Of a DNA stretch of 6,381 nucleotides, positions 1 through 5,450 are shown piece after piece. A program made the position numbers and the translations under genes. Origin of the DNA: Oligoflexales bacterium (lineage in GTDB: Bacteria > Bdellovibrionota_B > Oligoflexia > Oligoflexales > CACXFL01); the NCBI GenBank assembly GCA_028282865.1, contig JANQHA010000574.1, positions 1-6,381 on the forward strand, given 5' to 3'. Below the pieces are notes generated by a model, which saw nothing but the letters and a program-made list of their open reading frames with translations, did not search any database and was not told the DNA's origin. How positions within the stretch are numbered: the first letter of the stretch is position 1; each line of letters starts with the position of its first letter.

Positions 1-315
1 GATCACGATACTTTCCCCTTTAGAATCTCTGGTGGCTGGGAAGAGGAAGAAAAGAGTAAAAGACTAAATAATTTAGTGAGTCTAGTTGGTCAGGACGACC
101 ATAAGTGGATGGAGTACCTATCCAAACTATATGCCAATAATTTAGACGATGACCCGAACCAGTTTTGTACAGCAATCATACAGTGGTTAGATCAACTCAG
201 CTCGCTGATAAAAGGCGGCAATTGGGAAATTGAAATCATTAAAAGGACTGTAGAAGCTATAAAAGAAAAGCTAGAGGAAGTCGCCCCAAACTTTTCAAAG
301 CATCTAAGTAAATAA
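1..315 (+). CDS. Unrecognised protein, C-terminal part (5' end outside window)
   Basis: The frame is open from base 1 to the TAA at 313-315, giving 104 visible residues with no stop at the left edge, so this is most likely the 3' end of a longer gene. A GTG at 76 could start a 79-residue protein, but no Shine-Dalgarno precedes it and the codons before it read as plausible protein. The visible part is soluble, charged and rich in predicted helix. It has an acidic run of four Glu near residue 15 and a Lys/Glu-rich C-terminal helix (EAIKEKLEEVA). There is no signal peptide, membrane segment or recognised motif. The next gene begins 107 bases downstream on the same strand. I do not recognise the family and assign no function. 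That it is coding is likely; that it starts upstream of the window is an inference. Confidence 0.6.
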   Translation, partial: DHDTFPFRISGGWEEEEKSKRLNNLVSLVGQDDHKWMEYLSKLYANNLDDDPNQFCTAIIQWLDQLSSLIKGGNWEIEIIKRTVEAIKEKLEEVAPNFSKHLSK

Positions 316-422
316 ATCTATACATTTAGGAATAATTAGTTTTTTTCTTGATATTCGCCGTTTTCGGTGTTAACTCTTTCGGAGAAAATTATCTTATAAA
401 GTAAATTGGTTTAGGGACTGTA

Positions 423-914
423 ATGAACCGTTGTTTATGCCTGCTTACGCTTGTGGTTAGTTTTGAAGGTTTATTAGCAAGCGAATCCTCGCAACTTAAT
501 AGCTCAGCTCACACTTTTTTAACCACTATCTTCCAAGGAAACTTAGAACGCAGTACGGAGTTTCTCGCAGAGCTTAAAGAAGGGTATAAGAGCTTTTTAG
601 AAGATTTTCAGACGATAGGTGCTTGCTCTCGGAGAAGGCGTAGTAGCGAGTTTGATCGGCTTTGCGAGATGATCGTTAAACAAGAATATAAGCTCCTTGA
701 AAAGGGCGCTTGGTCGCAGCACTTCAATTTTGACAAAGCAGAATTCACCAGCTTCCAAAATCAGCCAAGCATTGGAACCTATAACTTCTCTAAGCAGATA
801 TTATTTTATCATACTTATATGTGTAAAGTTACCATGCAAATATCAGCTGCGTTAGGTCCATCTGCGAACCAATTTGTCAGTAGAGAGTTTTTTACTAGTT
901 GCAGTAATCGCTAA
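423..914 (+). CDS. Small exported protein of unknown function with four mature cysteines
   Basis: The 163-residue product starts at an ATG with AGGGA at 413-417, five bases upstream. The N-terminus looks like a Sec signal peptide: short basic n-region (MNR), hydrophobic core about residues 4-18, and a likely cleavage after Ala19 or Ser20. The cysteines at 4 and 6 lie inside the hydrophobic core and do not form a lipobox, so a soluble periplasmic or secreted protein is more likely than a lipoprotein. The predicted mature part is mostly helical and has four cysteines (68, 81, 134, 160), enough for two disulfides. An unusual run of four Arg (70-73) directly follows the first of these. No family is recognised and no catalytic motif is evident. 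The next gene on this strand, a tiny membrane protein, begins 100 bases downstream. Coding status is well supported by the start site and signal peptide; function is unknown. Confidence 0.72.
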   Translation: MNRCLCLLTLVVSFEGLLASESSQLNSSAHTFLTTIFQGNLERSTEFLAELKEGYKSFLEDFQTIGACSRRRRSSEFDRLCEMIVKQEYKLLEKGAWSQHFNFDKAEFTSFQNQPSIGTYNFSKQILFYHTYMCKVTMQISAALGPSANQFVSREFFTSCSNR

Positions 915-1014
915 CAATAAATCGAAATTTTCAAACCAAGGCTCTATTCCAATTTAAATATTGCAGTTATTGTGATAAATTTTAGTAAATTCATTAATTA
1001 CATTTAGGCGTCAT

Positions 1015-1119
1015 ATGCGAGTAGTTACAAGCAATTTTTTCAAAAGTAGAGGTTTGTTTTTGATTTCAGTTCTAAGTTTGTATGCGCTGTTTTATATAGC
1101 CTCTATATTTTTAAACTGA
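1015..1119 (+). CDS. Small single-span membrane protein, 34 residues
   Basis: This short frame runs from ATG 1015 to TGA 1117-1119. AGG at 1006-1008, in TTTAGGCG, sits six bases before the ATG, which is good Shine-Dalgarno spacing. The product has a basic N-terminus (R2, K10, R12) followed by about 20 almost purely hydrophobic residues (13-33, starting GLFLISVLSLYALFY) and ends in Asn. By the positive-inside rule it would be a one-pass protein with its N-terminus in the cytoplasm. It lies downstream of the exported protein on the same strand and ends 10 bases from the end of the convergent pgi gene. AT-rich DNA rich in T produces hydrophobic short frames by chance, so it remains a candidate. 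The Shine-Dalgarno plus the charge-then-hydrophobic layout argue for a real small protein, possibly a toxin-like or complex-stabilising membrane peptide. No family is recognised. Confidence 0.45.
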   Translation: MRVVTSNFFKSRGLFLISVLSLYALFYIASIFLN

Positions 1120-1129
1120 TAAGAAATAA

Positions 1130-2482
1130 TTACTTATTTAGTCTAGCGTTTAAACTTGCACCAATGCTTTCGTATCCTTTTTTTCCTAAAAGGCCAAACA
1201 AATTTGTCTTATATGACTCCACAGCGGGTTGGTCGTATGGGTTCACACCTAACATTGCTGCGCTGATACCACATGAAAGCTGGAAAAAGGCAAATAGTTC
1301 CCCTAGGCCTTCAGCATCAAGAGATTCGGCTGATATTTCAACGCAAGGTACACCGCCATCTGAATGAGCAATTTTAGTGGCTAGCATTGCATCAGAGTTG
1401 ATAGAATCTACCGAGCGATCTTCAAAATGGGAAAAGCTCTCCTCAAAACCCTGGACCTCCGTCACCATAAGCTTAGAATCGTTATTTCGAAATGAAAGAA
1501 ATGTCTCAATCATGTTTCTAGGGCCATCCTGAACCATCTGCCCAATCGAGTGCAGATCAGACGAATAACTAGCCCCAATAGGGAACAAACCAAGCCCTGA
1601 CTTACCTTCAGATTCGGCATATAATTGTTGCCACCAACCAGCAAAAAAGCTCATTTTAGGCTGAGAGTACGCAAGTAGCTCTAGCTTATAGCCAAGTTGA
1701 TATGCTGCGTTGCGGAAACAAGCATATCGAAGTACGGGGTGATCAAGGCCGTCAATACTTTGCTCACTTCTAACGGAGGAGAATAAAGAGTCAGCCCCCT
1801 TGAGCAGGTCTCTAATATTATGCCCTGCCAAGAAAAGAGGCAGTAACCCTACTGCACTAAGAACAGAAAACCGCCCACCGATATTATTAGGGACTTCAAA
1901 AGATCGGTATCCGCGATCTTTAGCTAAGGCGCGCAACAAACCTTTTTCTGCATCAGTGGTAACCACAATCCTATCTTTGGCTACATCTGCGCCGTAACGA
2001 CCAATCATATACTTTTCTATAAGACCAAATGCGATCGCGGTCTCAGTAGTCTCTCCAGTTTTACTAACGACATTTACAATTGGATTTTTGGCATCTAAAA
2101 ATTCCAACAACTCAATAATCGACTTATCAGATAGGCTGGTGCCAATATAAACAATTTTCTTAAGGTCATTTTCAGAGTTCCCAGCCAAATATTGGTGGCT
2201 TAAAGCCTCAGAAACCGCTCTACACCCGAGGTAAGACCCACCAATGCCAATCACAACAATTAGATCGTAGGCTATTTTTATATCATCACCATAAGCACAA
2301 ATTTTTTCTAAAAGCGCATAGCCCGAACTTCGCGGATAATCATACCAACCGAGCCATTGCGATCCTGTACAATTCTTATTTTGAATACTGCTCAACGCAA
2401 GCCGCGAACGATCAAGTATGTTTTCGGCCTGATTCTGAAATTCAGTATCTAAAAATTCAGTATCTAACTTTATACTACTCAT
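1130..2482 (-). CDS. pgi: Glucose-6-phosphate isomerase
   Basis: This enzyme interconverts glucose 6-phosphate and fructose 6-phosphate in the cytoplasm, in glycolysis and gluconeogenesis. The 450 residues match the short bacterial form best known from Firmicutes, rather than the roughly 550-residue enterobacterial form. Visible landmarks in order are the sugar-phosphate isomerase (SIS) motif VIGIGGSYLG (77-86), the phosphate-binding segment VVSKTGETTET (138-148), the family signature GGRFSVLSAVG (202-212), ESEGK with the presumed catalytic Glu290, DLHSIGQ with His311, and the C-terminal signature GVNPYDQPAVESYK (412-425) ending in the presumed catalytic Lys425. All expected catalytic residues are present, so it should be active. 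The N-terminus carries a duplicated LDTEF (6-15). The start is preceded on its strand by only a weak Shine-Dalgarno (GAGAG about 9 bases upstream). It stands alone, divergent from the transposase gene and convergent with the small membrane protein gene. I see no strong terminator after it. Confidence 0.97.
   Translation of the reverse strand: MSSIKLDTEFLDTEFQNQAENILDRSRLALSSIQNKNCTGSQWLGWYDYPRSSGYALLEKICAYGDDIKIAYDLIVVIGIGGSYLGCRAVSEALSHQYLAGNSENDLKKIVYIGTSLSDKSIIELLEFLDAKNPIVNVVSKTGETTETAIAFGLIEKYMIGRYGADVAKDRIVVTTDAEKGLLRALAKDRGYRSFEVPNNIGGRFSVLSAVGLLPLFLAGHNIRDLLKGADSLFSSVRSEQSIDGLDHPVLRYACFRNAAYQLGYKLELLAYSQPKMSFFAGWWQQLYAESEGKSGLGLFPIGASYSSDLHSIGQMVQDGPRNMIETFLSFRNNDSKLMVTEVQGFEESFSHFEDRSVDSINSDAMLATKIAHSDGGVPCVEISAESLDAEGLGELFAFFQLSCGISAAMLGVNPYDQPAVESYKTNLFGLLGKKGYESIGASLNARLNK
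2438..2467 (-). repeat. Perfect 15-bp tandem duplication inside the 5' end of pgi
   Basis: Two adjacent identical copies of AAATTCAGTATCTAA occupy 2438-2452 and 2453-2467. On the coding strand each reads as Leu-Asp-Thr-Glu-Phe, so pgi residues 6-10 and 11-15 are identical and the frame is kept. The duplication sits before the conserved core, where extra residues should be tolerated. It looks like a recent slippage event. Confidence 0.95.
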
Positions 2483-2499
2483 AATCTACACTCTCACTT

Positions 2500-2505
2500 A
2501 TTATA
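2500..2505 (-). promoter_or_regulatory. Candidate -10 element for pgi
   Basis: On the minus strand these bases read TATAAT, an exact sigma-70 -10 hexamer, 17 bases before the pgi start codon. No good -35 box lies at 16-18 bases, where the sequence reads roughly CATCTT. Transcription from it would begin about 10 bases before the ATG, giving a very short leader that just covers the weak GAGAG Shine-Dalgarno. In AT-rich DNA such a hexamer can occur by chance, so this is tentative. Confidence 0.35.
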
Positions 2506-2592
2506 AATCGCCAATTAGACAAAAGATGTCCGGCAGAGGCATTAACTCTAGCAGGGTAGCTCAATTCTAATAGGCATGCTACACCTTCTTAC

Positions 2593-3291
2593 ATGAGAGT
2601 TCCCAGGGTTTACATTGTTCATCAAAATGATTTCATCCACATGATCTGGAAGTGCCATAATGATTCCCCATTACTAAGAAAAAAAGACGTAAAAGATAAA
2701 ATTCTTCAACTATACCTACGATATAAAACTGAACATAAAATCAAAATATATAGCTTCAATATACTCGACAATCACTGTCACTTTCTTATGCAAGCGCCCA
2801 ATGCTCAAGTATTAGGGGAGTTCACCAGGACTGTCCACAGCCAAGTCTCAAAGTTTATCAATAAAACCCTTAATAGAAATTCACAAGCTATAAAAGATCG
2901 ATATAAATCTCCACCTATTCGTAACCTAAAGTATATGGCAAGACTGATAGGATACATATGGCTTAATAAATATAAATCGAATCGACAATCAGACCCGACT
3001 AGAGATAAATACTGTTCGCTATATCAGCGCCTGCACAAAACATATATATCTAAATTTCTTTCTCCACTTTCAGATCTAGGAATCGATCACCGTGCCGACA
3101 CATCAGCTAAGTTTTTAAGAAAAATGATTCAGTGCTACCTCAAGGATTTTGAAGGCCCAGCTAGCAACAGATCCATGATTCAGAAACTAACTAATAATAT
3201 CCTAGTGGGCACAAGCGACCAGATTCAAGCCTGCAGAAAGCGGTTAAATGAAAAAAAGAGAAAAAGAATATTGAAACCTGCACCAAGCTAA
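2593..3291 (+). CDS. REP-associated tyrosine transposase-like protein (HUH/Y1, IS200-like superfamily)
   Basis: The 232-residue protein has the layout of Y1/RAYT single-strand transposases, which nick and rejoin DNA hairpins with a catalytic Tyr and a metal-binding His pair. The N-terminus has the RVPR start common in this family. The HUH motif appears as NHCHFLMQA with His61 and His63. A Lys/Arg-rich segment leads to RYKS (103-106), followed by GYIWLNKYKSN, where Tyr121 is in the expected place for the nucleophile and Asn125 for the usual YxxxN. The common NPVRAG continuation is replaced by NKYKSN. Residues 130-232 form a basic tail ending in a run of Lys/Arg. ATG 2593 is the only usable start: the frame is closed by TAG at 2557-2559 with no ATG, GTG or TTG between. 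No Shine-Dalgarno is visible, so expression is probably low. No intact insertion-sequence ends were recognised. An inverted-repeat element follows 18 bases after the stop. Whether it is still active is unknown. Confidence 0.8.
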   Translation: MRVPRVYIVHQNDFIHMIWKCHNDSPLLRKKDVKDKILQLYLRYKTEHKIKIYSFNILDNHCHFLMQAPNAQVLGEFTRTVHSQVSKFINKTLNRNSQAIKDRYKSPPIRNLKYMARLIGYIWLNKYKSNRQSDPTRDKYCSLYQRLHKTYISKFLSPLSDLGIDHRADTSAKFLRKMIQCYLKDFEGPASNRSMIQKLTNNILVGTSDQIQACRKRLNEKKRKRILKPAPS

Positions 3292-3309
3292 ACTGACTCG
3301 ACAAAATAT

Positions 3310-3397
3310 GACACTAGGGGCTCCCTGCCCAATAAAAAAACCCACCATAGTCGCTCAGATTTTCTTCTTTCTATCGAAGCCAGAGCCCCATAGTGTC
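3310..3397. repeat. 88-base element bounded by near-perfect 14/15-base inverted repeats
   Basis: The left arm is GACACTAGGGGCTC (3310-3323). The right arm is GAGCCCCATAGTGTC (3383-3397), whose reverse complement GACACTATGGGGCTC equals the left arm except for one extra T. The 59 bases between contain an A-run (3333-3339) and a T/C-rich stretch (3358-3372). A folded single strand would form a stem of about 14 pairs with one bulge and a large loop. It lies 18 bases after the transposase-like gene, as expected for a palindrome mobilised by such an enzyme or a small non-autonomous element. A structured RNA is the alternative. It is not a classical terminator, because no T-run directly follows a compact stem. 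The ends lack the GTTRRRY core sites of an integron attC. Confidence 0.7.
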
Positions 3398-3534
3398 TCC
3401 AAAATGGAATTTAACAAATTAATATAGCACGAACAGACAATATTTTGCCACGTAGTATTCTTATTGAGCAGCATCCCCATACATGATAGTCTATAGCAAA
3501 GTATTTAAATTATTTTTGCCAAGCTAGGTCCAAT

Positions 3535-4593
3535 ATGAAGCCTCAGAATATCTTTGATACTCATGGCCTCCGTCACCAACTTCAAGATCAGAAGCAGCAT
3601 GTTTGGGACCTCGATCAAGATATATCTTGGAACACTGGAATAGATATGAGCAAGGGTTTTCTACCTCTTGACCAGGACTCAATAGCATTCCCCAATGCAA
3701 CTTATGAGCAGAAACTAGCGCTATCACAATTCATGGGCTTAGTGGTCAATTCAACAATATCCGAAATGGAAGATGTGGCCGTTAAAATCAGGGATATAGC
3801 ATGGCGCAAGATACTTGACTCTTACCCGGTAAATCCTGAGATGTATGAGCTAGGAGAGCAGTTTTTCGCTGAGGAAGCCAAGCATTCCAGCCTCTTCCAA
3901 AAATTCAACGAGATGTTTTGCCAAACTAACAATATAGATCCGCAAGAGTTGAATATTATTCTACCTCGAGCCTATGGCAGTCGGTTTCAGAAGGCTATAA
4001 TAAAAAATGCTAAATCCGGTGGCCATGCATTTTGGTGGATAGTTGCAATGGTCGAAGAAGTAGCTTTGCTAATTTATCAAAATTTATACAAAGATCGAAA
4101 AAGTATCGATCCGCTATACTTTGTAATTCATAAAAAACACTTTGAGGAGGAATCTAAGCATACAAACTATGCGTTTTTGATGCTCGACCTAATTAAAAAG
4201 AGGAACAATCAGGCAAAACAAAAAATACATAACAGATTTGACCTAATTTACTCTGAGCTTTTTTCTATTCCGTGGATCATCACGGAGCTCAAAAGGGTTC
4301 TGCTTGTAAAGGACTTCTCTGAACGCAATGATTTTTTTAAAAGATTGAATAGTTGTATACCCCTTATTAAAAACCTCAGTACTCTTGAACTAGCCAATCG
4401 TTTGTTTGTTAGCGCCCCGTATATAAGTTTAATACTCAATAAACATTACCATCGCCTTTCAAAAAAAGCGGCTAAGTCGCACCGAGCACTTTCGATACCA
4501 CGACCTACTCCGGAACCATCAAAGTCATATCCATTAGACAAGATTGATGCGCTAGCCAGACACACAAACGAGGATATATGGTCGGTAGCTTAG
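3535..4593 (+). CDS. AurF-like diiron oxygenase (ferritin-like non-haem iron protein)
   Basis: The 352-residue product carries a complete set of diiron ligands in the order and spacing I recall for AurF-family N-oxygenases: Glu79 (in ISEMED), Glu114 and His117 (EEAKH), Glu174 or Glu175 (MVEEVALL), His202, Glu206 and His209 (HFEEESKH). The H-x3-E-x2-H pattern with a third His is diagnostic of AurF-type proteins rather than fatty-acid desaturases or ribonucleotide reductase. Such enzymes use O2 to oxidise amines or other small molecules. The substrate here is unknown. An N-terminal stretch (about 21-55, WDLDQDISWNTG) precedes the helical core. The tail after about 310 is rich in Lys, Ser and Pro and probably disordered. 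There is no signal peptide, so it is cytoplasmic. The ATG has AGG at 3526-3528, six bases upstream. It is the first gene of a tight operon, overlapping the hydrolase gene by 16 bases. No convincing promoter was found in the 137 bases after the inverted-repeat element. Confidence 0.8.
   Translation: MKPQNIFDTHGLRHQLQDQKQHVWDLDQDISWNTGIDMSKGFLPLDQDSIAFPNATYEQKLALSQFMGLVVNSTISEMEDVAVKIRDIAWRKILDSYPVNPEMYELGEQFFAEEAKHSSLFQKFNEMFCQTNNIDPQELNIILPRAYGSRFQKAIIKNAKSGGHAFWWIVAMVEEVALLIYQNLYKDRKSIDPLYFVIHKKHFEEESKHTNYAFLMLDLIKKRNNQAKQKIHNRFDLIYSELFSIPWIITELKRVLLVKDFSERNDFFKRLNSCIPLIKNLSTLELANRLFVSAPYISLILNKHYHRLSKKAAKSHRALSIPRPTPEPSKSYPLDKIDALARHTNEDIWSVA
4570..4573 (+). promoter_or_regulatory. Ribosome binding site of the alpha/beta hydrolase gene
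   Basis: GAGG (4570-4573, in ACGAGGATAT) lies four bases before ATG 4578, inside the end of the oxygenase gene. The spacing is a little short. No other ATG, GTG or TTG nearby is better placed, so it supports the 16-base gene overlap and translational coupling. Confidence 0.5.
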
Positions 4594-5450
4594 TAACTAG
4601 AAAAATTCGCGGACTCGAAACCGGCTGGATTAGCACCGGCGATAAGTCAAAACCTATATTATTATTGCTACATGGTTATCCTGATACCCCTGAGAGTTGG
4701 GAATTCCAAATCGAAAACTTTAGAGAGGATTTTCATATAATTGCACCATATACCAGAGGAGCAAGGCCGTCAGAGTCACCGACTGACAACTTATCGCGAT
4801 ATAGCTTACCTTCAACAGTTTTAGACCTGCTTGAGATCTTGAAGGTAGAAAATCCTGATAAAAACAAGGATATTTACTGCATCGGACACGACATGGGAAC
4901 ACTTCAAGCATGGGAGATTTGTCCACTACTCGGCAAGCGAGTCAAAGGCTTAGTAAGCATTAGCGGTCTATCATTAAACCAAGCTATAAATAGACTCAGC
5001 AAACTCTCACAACTAAGAAAGTCCTGGTACATTTATCTTTTCCTACTACCCTATATACCTAATGCTCTAGCTCAAAGATTTCCGGCTGGTATTCTAAAAC
5101 TAGCACACAAACTCGGAAAACTGCCAACAAGAAACAGAGGCCGCCTTTCGAAAGCAATCACAGGAGTTGTAAAGCCCCTTAACCAATACAAAGCAATTGT
5201 CCGATCTTTACCACCAATGGTGACGGAGGCTCTAAGAGGGGAGAGTCATGTTGCCAAGCTACACTCCCCCGTATTAATCATATATGGCGATAAGGAGCCA
5301 TTTCTAGATCGACCACAAAGAGATGAATTCCTGTCGCAAGCCAATAATTTAACTATTAGAATAGTAGAGGGCGGTCATTGGCCTCACAGGGAAAACGCGC
5401 CGTCAATTAATGGAGTTCTGGAGGACTTTTTTTATGGAAATGGGTCATAA
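4578..5450 (+). CDS. Alpha/beta-fold hydrolase with Asp nucleophile, epoxide-hydrolase-like
   Basis: The 290-residue protein has the full catalytic layout of an alpha/beta hydrolase: oxyanion segment HGYPD (32-36), nucleophile elbow GHDMG with Asp105, acid Asp238 in YGDKEPFL, and His267 in GGHWPH. An Asp rather than Ser nucleophile points to attack on an epoxide or carbon-halogen bond through an ester intermediate, as in epoxide hydrolases and haloalkane or fluoroacetate dehalogenases. The HGYPDTPESW and cap-region SWYIYLFLLP (149-158) segments resemble, from memory, the hydrolase half of EphD, in which this domain is fused to a short-chain dehydrogenase. Tyr151 or Tyr153 is a candidate ring-opening residue. 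No signal peptide is seen, so it is cytoplasmic. It overlaps the upstream oxygenase by 16 bases and the downstream M24 gene by 17. Epoxide hydrolase is the best guess and dehalogenase the main alternative. Confidence 0.85.
   Translation: MVGSLVTRKIRGLETGWISTGDKSKPILLLLHGYPDTPESWEFQIENFREDFHIIAPYTRGARPSESPTDNLSRYSLPSTVLDLLEILKVENPDKNKDIYCIGHDMGTLQAWEICPLLGKRVKGLVSISGLSLNQAINRLSKLSQLRKSWYIYLFLLPYIPNALAQRFPAGILKLAHKLGKLPTRNRGRLSKAITGVVKPLNQYKAIVRSLPPMVTEALRGESHVAKLHSPVLIIYGDKEPFLDRPQRDEFLSQANNLTIRIVEGGHWPHRENAPSINGVLEDFFYGNGS
5420..5424 (+). promoter_or_regulatory. Strong ribosome binding site that decides the M24 start
   Basis: GGAGG lies nine bases before ATG 5434 and within the end of the hydrolase gene. 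The in-frame ATG at 5410 would precede this site and has no Shine-Dalgarno of its own, so 5434 is the better start. ATG 5440 is farther away, at 15 bases. Confidence 0.65.

Noticed and set aside
356..369. Hairpin CGCCG-TTTT-CGGTG as a terminator for the first gene
   Set aside because: The T-run (340-346) precedes the hairpin instead of following it, and the stem has only five pairs including a G-T.
1094..1112. Hairpin ATATAG-CCT-CTATAT with trailing Ts
   Set aside because: The stem is AT-rich and only six pairs. It lies inside the small membrane protein frame and has no T-run on the pgi strand, so it is not a convincing terminator.
1164..1997. Two plus-strand open frames (1164-1367 and 1800-1997) opposite pgi
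   Set aside because: They are antisense to a clearly conserved enzyme, lack Shine-Dalgarno sites and show no protein-like motifs.
2556..2582. Small inverted repeat GTAGC/GCTAC just before the transposase-like gene
   Set aside because: Only five pairs with a 17-base loop, which is easily chance. It does not resemble the downstream inverted-repeat arms.
2550..2625. tRNA-like text: GGTAGCTCAATT resembles a tRNA D-arm
   Set aside because: No GAGC completes the D-stem, no 7-bp acceptor stem can be drawn, and the transposase start codon lies inside the would-be gene.
3310..3397. Integron attC site
   Set aside because: The arms lack GTTRRRY/RYYYAAC core sites and no integrase or cassette array is present.
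3308..3427. A 39-codon plus-strand frame spanning the inverted-repeat element
   Set aside because: It has no Shine-Dalgarno, its codons are dictated by the inverted repeats, and the peptide has no plausible domain or signal.
3445..3492. Possible operon promoters: TTGCCA at 3445 and TTGAGC at 3464
   Set aside because: Neither is followed by an acceptable -10 hexamer at 16-18 bases; the best match, TAGTCT, has three of six positions.
5410..5433. Upstream start for the M24 gene at 5410
   Set aside because: No Shine-Dalgarno precedes it, whereas GGAGG at 5420-5424 is well placed for ATG 5434.
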